Source of the DNA: SKPH01 sp051748565
GTDB taxonomy: Bacteria > Bacillota > Dethiobacteria > DTU022
Assembly: GCA_051748565.1 (NCBI GenBank)
Contig: JBNJHN010000036.1
Location: 1 to 18,835, forward strand
Length of the DNA: 18,835 nucleotides
Reading direction: 5' to 3'
Position numbers and translations under genes: made by a program. The notes below the pieces were generated by a model. The model did no database searches, had not been told where the DNA came from, and saw only the letters and a list, made by a program, of their open reading frames with translations. Shown piece after piece: positions 15,661 to 18,835 of the stretch. Numbering within the stretch: position 1 is the stretch's first letter; each line of letters starts with the position of its first letter.

Positions 15661-15775
15661 TGTTCCAAAATCTACAGTATAGTAATTGTTGTGGCTTTTG
15701 GACAGTGCCGCTGTCGTGAGCCTGTTGGTGCAGGGTGAAACCCCCGCTTTCCATGCACCCTGTTAAGCAGCATTT
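15661..15775 (+). ncRNA. Structured intergenic RNA candidate (3' UTR, small RNA or attenuator)
   Basis: The non-coding stretch between the secreted protein and the terminator can fold into several stems: CCAAAA 15665-15670 with TTTTGG 15696-15701; GACAG 15701-15705 with CTGTC 15711-15715; and CAGGGTG 15731-15737 with CACCCTG 15756-15762. The last competes with GGTGCA 15727-15732/TGCACC 15754-15759. The terminator at 15784-15816 follows. Alternating stems before a terminator suggest either a 3'-end small RNA or an attenuator. I do not recognise a known riboswitch class. Confidence 0.35.
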
Positions 15776-15783
15776 TGAACTGG

Positions 15784-15816
15784 AAAGGAAGGCCCTTTCA
15801 GGTGGCCTTCCTTTTT
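15784..15816 (+). terminator. Rho-independent terminator after the DUF2680-like gene
   Basis: Arms at 15784-15794 (AAAGGAAGGCC) and 15804-15814 (GGCCTTCCTTT) pair perfectly over 11 bases around a 9-base loop and run into T5 (15812-15816). It separates the secreted-protein transcript from the response regulator gene. Confidence 0.85.
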
Positions 15817-15841
15817 GCCATCCTATTGACTACAATATAAT
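15813..15841 (+). promoter_or_regulatory. Possible promoter of the two-component operon
   Basis: A perfect TATAAT at 15836-15841 lies 25 bases before the response regulator ATG, directly after the terminator. The -35 at 17-base spacing (TTTTGC, 15813-15818) is weak and overlaps the terminator T-tract. A TTGACT at 15826-15831 is too close to the TATAAT to be its partner. Confidence 0.4.
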
Positions 15842-15866
15842 CAAGCTGACACAGGAGATGTGCATA

Positions 15867-16562
15867 ATGGCCAATCAGAAAATCCTGGTAGTTGATGACG
15901 AACCTAATATCACCCAGGTATTGAAAGCTTACCTTGAGCGGGAAAATTATGTTGTTATTACTGCTCACGATGGTACGAAAGCTCTGAACCTGACTCGTTC
16001 AGAAGAGCCGGCCCTGGTTGTTCTCGACCTGATGCTGCCCGGGTTAAGCGGTGAAGAAGTGTTGCATCAACTGCGCAGCGAAGGCTCCAGGGTGCCGGTG
16101 ATCATGCTCACGGCTAAGACTGCCCTGGAAGAAAAAGTTTACGGTCTGGCTATCGGAGCCGACGATTACATAGTTAAACCATTCAGCCCCCAGGAAGTAG
16201 TTGCCAGGGTGAAAACAATTTTACGCCGCAGTGACTCTGAACAGGTTCCCCTGACAGATCTGCTAAGCCTGGCCGGAGGGGATCTCGAAATCGATACTCT
16301 GGCCCACCTTATTACCTGGCGGAAAAATTGCCTCGACCTGACTCCCACGGAATTTAACTTGCTTCTATTCCTGGCCCGGCATCCCGACCGTGTTTTTACC
16401 CGTGCCCAGCTTGCCGAAGAGCTCTTTGGCTACGACAGTTTTACCGAAGACCGCACCATCGATGCCCACATTAAAAATCTTCGTCAAAAATTGCGAAACA
16501 GCGGTGCTCCTGGATTGCTCAAAACTGTTTACGGGGTGGGATATAAATATGATGAAAATTGA
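15867..16562 (+). CDS. OmpR/PhoB-family response regulator
   Basis: 231 residues. Receiver domain (about 4-118) with the acidic pair Asp10/Asp11, phospho-acceptor Asp54 (VVLDLMLPG), Thr82 and Lys104 (VKPF). The winged-helix DNA-binding domain (about 135-229) contains LTPTEFNLLLFLARHPDRVF and ends in YGVGYKYDE, as in PhoB and PhoP. The start is the ATG at 15867 because AGGAG lies 9 bases upstream; an in-frame ATG three codons earlier abuts that site. The kinase gene begins inside its last codons. The tandem CTTCACA repeat upstream of the neighbouring secreted-protein gene is a candidate target. Confidence 0.94.
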   Translation: MANQKILVVDDEPNITQVLKAYLERENYVVITAHDGTKALNLTRSEEPALVVLDLMLPGLSGEEVLHQLRSEGSRVPVIMLTAKTALEEKVYGLAIGADDYIVKPFSPQEVVARVKTILRRSDSEQVPLTDLLSLAGGDLEIDTLAHLITWRKNCLDLTPTEFNLLLFLARHPDRVFTRAQLAEELFGYDSFTEDRTIDAHIKNLRQKLRNSGAPGLLKTVYGVGYKYDEN

Positions 16563-18018
16563 ACAGTTTAAAACCCAGCCCCTGTGGTTGCGCCTGGTAT
16601 TTTTCTTTTTGCTCCTATCGGCGATTATCATGCTCTTGTTCCAGGTAATATTCAACTATTCCCTAGACAGGCACCTCCAGACTTACACCAGGGAACGGGA
16701 AGAAACACTTAACAGGCAAATTATAAGTTCCCTTCTGGGATATTACGAGGCCTCGGGAAGCTGGTCGGGTATTCACATGCCCCTGCTCCATGCAGCGCTG
16801 AGCACGGGTACCCGTATGCTTCTCTATGATTCAGATGGCCGCCTGGTTGGCGATACCGGCCAGGGCAGACACCGGATGATGATGGCCCATGCTCAACAAC
16901 CGGAACTGCGGGATGTCAATACCTATCACTACGAACTGAAACAGCACAGCAATATGATAGGAGAATTGATTATTGCCCACCCAATTACAGTAGAAACAAG
17001 TGCCATGTTTGCTCAGGACCTTTATTTCCGCAGGGCCATAACCCGTTCCATGTTTTGGATTGGTTTGATTGCTGTTGCCGCCGCCACAGTCCTGGGAATT
17101 ATCTTTTCCCGTCGCCTTTCCAGGCCCATGGAAGAGATGGCCGGGGTGGCTTCCAGTATAACCCGCGGCGACTATAGCCTGCAGCTGCCTACTTACGAAG
17201 GCCGGGAAATCAACGTGCTTGCCGGCAGTTTCAACCGGATGTCAGCCCATTTGCAGAATCTTGAACTGCTGCGTAAGCGCTCCGTAGCAGACATTTCGCA
17301 TGAACTTCGAACCCCTCTTACCACTCTGCGCAGTTACATAGAAGCGGTAAGAGACGGGGTTTTGCCTGCTGATACAAAAACTATGGAGATTCTTTTGGAA
17401 GAAATCATGCACTTAAACCGTGTAGCGGCAGATATTGACGAGTTGGCCCGGGCAGAAAATATTAAAGAAGGTCATACAAGCCTTGAAACAATCAACCTTA
17501 ATCAGGTTATACATGATAAAGTATCATCTTTCCTTCCGTTTTATCAGGACAGAGGGCTTACCCTCAACCTGAATCTGCCTGAAAAAAATATTACAACCTG
17601 CCAGGATCCTGCTGCGTTGGGCAAAATAATCAGCAATCTGCTTGAAAATGCCTACCGCTACAGCGAACCCGGAGGAAAAGTGGATGTAATTCTCAATGAT
17701 GATCCGGAATTCGATGATGGTGCTGTTTCACCCCTGGGTCAGAAAATCCCGTCCAGTGAAGAATTGAAAGCAAAGCTTGCAGATATGATTTTAATCAAGG
17801 TCACTGACACAGGGATTGGTATTAAGGAAGAATATCTGCCCTATATATTTGAGCGCTTTTTCCGGGCTGATCCTTCCCGTGAAAAAGAGCAAAGCCAGGC
17901 CGGCTCTGGTATTGGTCTGGCCCTGGTTAAAGAGCTGACCCGGGCTTCCGGAGGCTATATTTTGGTCAGCAGCCAGCCGGGCAAAGGGACTACATTTTAT
18001 CTCTATCTAAAAAAGTAA
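16549..18018 (+). CDS. Membrane sensor histidine kinase
   Basis: 489 residues from the ATG at 16549 (or 488 from 16552), overlapping the response regulator by 14 bases, so the pair is coupled. GGGGTGGG about 8 bases upstream serves as ribosome site. Order of parts: membrane helix about 12-34, extracellular sensor region about 35-164, second helix about 165-187, HAMP about 188-240, HisKA with His251 in DISHELRTPL, and HATPase with N-box Asn367, G1 DTGIG (420-424), F-box YIFERFFRAD and G2 GSGIGLAL (452-459). About 30 residues rich in acidic and polar groups (382-411) are inserted between the N-box and G1, where kinases usually have a short strand and loop. The sensor region has no domain I recognise, so the signal is unknown. 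Confidence 0.93.
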   Translation: MMKIEQFKTQPLWLRLVFFFLLLSAIIMLLFQVIFNYSLDRHLQTYTREREETLNRQIISSLLGYYEASGSWSGIHMPLLHAALSTGTRMLLYDSDGRLVGDTGQGRHRMMMAHAQQPELRDVNTYHYELKQHSNMIGELIIAHPITVETSAMFAQDLYFRRAITRSMFWIGLIAVAAATVLGIIFSRRLSRPMEEMAGVASSITRGDYSLQLPTYEGREINVLAGSFNRMSAHLQNLELLRKRSVADISHELRTPLTTLRSYIEAVRDGVLPADTKTMEILLEEIMHLNRVAADIDELARAENIKEGHTSLETINLNQVIHDKVSSFLPFYQDRGLTLNLNLPEKNITTCQDPAALGKIISNLLENAYRYSEPGGKVDVILNDDPEFDDGAVSPLGQKIPSSEELKAKLADMILIKVTDTGIGIKEEYLPYIFERFFRADPSREKEQSQAGSGIGLALVKELTRASGGYILVSSQPGKGTTFYLYLKK

Positions 18019-18053
18019 GTTTTCTTTTCCCCCCTGTGCCCTAATTCTGCTTC

Positions 18054-18062
18054 TGATATAAT
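18054..18062 (+). promoter_or_regulatory. Extended -10 promoter of the enoyl-CoA hydratase gene
   Basis: TGATATAAT (18054-18062) is a perfect extended -10 (TGnTATAAT), which can work without a good -35; none is seen. It lies about 95 bases before the ATG at 18157, downstream of the kinase stop. Confidence 0.5.
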
Positions 18063-18156
18063 GGTGGTTAAATAACTATATTCATTAACAGGCCTTTTTG
18101 CTTTAGAATTTCTATGCCGGCGATTCAAACCCGAAATAGATTCCGAGGAGGTTAAT

Positions 18157-18835
18157 ATGAGTTATACAACGGTAAAACACGAAGTTAACCGCGGTATTCT
18201 TACCCTGAGGCTTAACAGACCTGAAAGAATGAATGCCGTAAACGAGGAAATGTATTTTGAGTTAAGGCAGCTACTTCAAAAATATAGAGAAGACAACGAG
18301 GTGCGAGCGGTTATTCTTACCGGTTCGGTCAGAATCAGGGATGGTGTTGAAAAACAGGCTTTCTGTGCGGGCGCGGATTTAAAAAAGCATTCCACCGGCG
18401 AGCGTACCCGGGCTCAGAAAAGACAATACATCGAGCAGGCTCATGAAACAACGCGGCTGCTGTACCGTTACCCCAAGCCCATAATTGCCGCTGTAAACGG
18501 ACCAGCCCGCGGTGCAGGTGTCGAGATGGCTGTTGCCTGCGATTTTGTTATCATGTCCGACGAAGCTACCATCGCTTTTCCTGAAACCGGGCTTGGTACT
18601 TTCGTGGGTGGAGGCGTCACGCTGCATCTTCCCCTCAACATAGGTCTCATGAAAACCAAGGAGTTAATCTACACAGGCAGGATCTTGAACGCGGCGGAGG
18701 CAGTCAACCTGGGCATTGCCCTCTGCTCTTATCCCATTGCAACATTTATGGATAATGTAATCGAATTTGCCACCGGTATTGCCCGCAAGGCGCCCATTTC
18801 CATAACAATGGCAAAAAATCACCTGCAGAGATCGT
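18157..18835 (+). CDS. Enoyl-CoA hydratase/isomerase family protein (partial, 3' end outside window)
   Basis: 226 residues are visible before the window ends. GAGGAGG lies 5 bases before the ATG. The crotonase fold is clear: LRLNRPERMNAV (18-28), the first oxyanion-hole loop AFCAGADLK (68-76), PKPIIAAVNGPARGAGVEMAVACDF (106-130) and FPETGLGTFVGGG (141-153). Both catalytic glutamates of classical enoyl-CoA hydratase are present, Glu123 (GVEMA) and Glu143 (FPETG), so it probably hydrates a trans-2-enoyl-CoA in beta-oxidation or aromatic-acid breakdown. The family also contains isomerases, decarboxylases and hydrolases, so the exact reaction is open. A short insertion (about 57-66) precedes the oxyanion loop. 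Confidence 0.9.
   Translation, partial: MSYTTVKHEVNRGILTLRLNRPERMNAVNEEMYFELRQLLQKYREDNEVRAVILTGSVRIRDGVEKQAFCAGADLKKHSTGERTRAQKRQYIEQAHETTRLLYRYPKPIIAAVNGPARGAGVEMAVACDFVIMSDEATIAFPETGLGTFVGGGVTLHLPLNIGLMKTKELIYTGRILNAAEAVNLGIALCSYPIATFMDNVIEFATGIARKAPISITMAKNHLQRS

Noticed and set aside
15731..15746. Resemblance of AGGGTGAAACC to the T-box sequence AGGGTGGNACC before a terminator
   Set aside because: The UGGN that pairs with the tRNA 3' end is absent (TGAA), no stem I or specifier loop is seen, and the downstream gene is a response regulator rather than an amino-acid gene.

Overview
The window looks like a chromosomal segment of a moderate-GC Gram-positive anaerobe (Bacillota, Clostridia-like). 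This is inference from strong AGGAGG-type ribosome sites, several TTG/GTG starts, sigma-A-like promoters, a DUF2680-type secreted protein, a Drr-type ABC exporter and a three-subunit molybdenum hydroxylase. No rRNA, tRNA, CRISPR array, transposase or integrase was seen.

Layout. (1) 1-1807, plus strand: the tail of a spermidine-synthase-like protein, a 301-base gap with a promoter, then a cyclopropane-fatty-acid-synthase-like enzyme with two changed active-site positions. (2) 2086-7578, minus strand, read right to left: a Cys-rich zinc-ribbon protein, a small unknown protein whose reading frame can overlap the previous stop, then FAD, [2Fe-2S] and molybdopterin subunits of a xanthine-dehydrogenase-family hydroxylase, and an IclR regulator. 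The large subunit resembles 4-hydroxybenzoyl-CoA reductase alpha, but the FAD subunit lacks the extra [4Fe-4S] insertion of that enzyme, so the substrate is open. (3) 7764-10493, minus strand: two decayed genes, a class III aminotransferase with an internal deletion and two frameshifts, and a sodium:solute symporter with two frameshifts and an amber stop. They probably once belonged to the same catabolic locus. (4) 10698-15202, plus strand: a small methyltransferase, a DrrAB-like ABC exporter pair, a TspO/MBR-like membrane protein and a DHH phosphoesterase. (5) 15318-18018: a secreted DUF2680-like protein behind a tandem CTTCACA repeat, a structured intergenic region ending in a strong terminator, then an OmpR-type response regulator overlapping its histidine kinase. 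(6) 18157-end: the start of an enoyl-CoA hydratase.

How the parts fit. The minus-strand block reads as an inducible catabolic island (regulator, hydroxylase, former transporter and aminotransferase), with a cluster of GTTCA/TGAAC half-sites in front of its intact operon as a candidate IclR operator. The two-component system probably senses the envelope and may drive the adjacent secreted protein through the CTTCACA repeat. Nothing here is clearly a new defence or mobile system. The most unusual points are the unassigned hydroxylase operon with its two small unknown partners, the local gene decay beside it, and the Cfa-like enzyme with altered catalytic residues.
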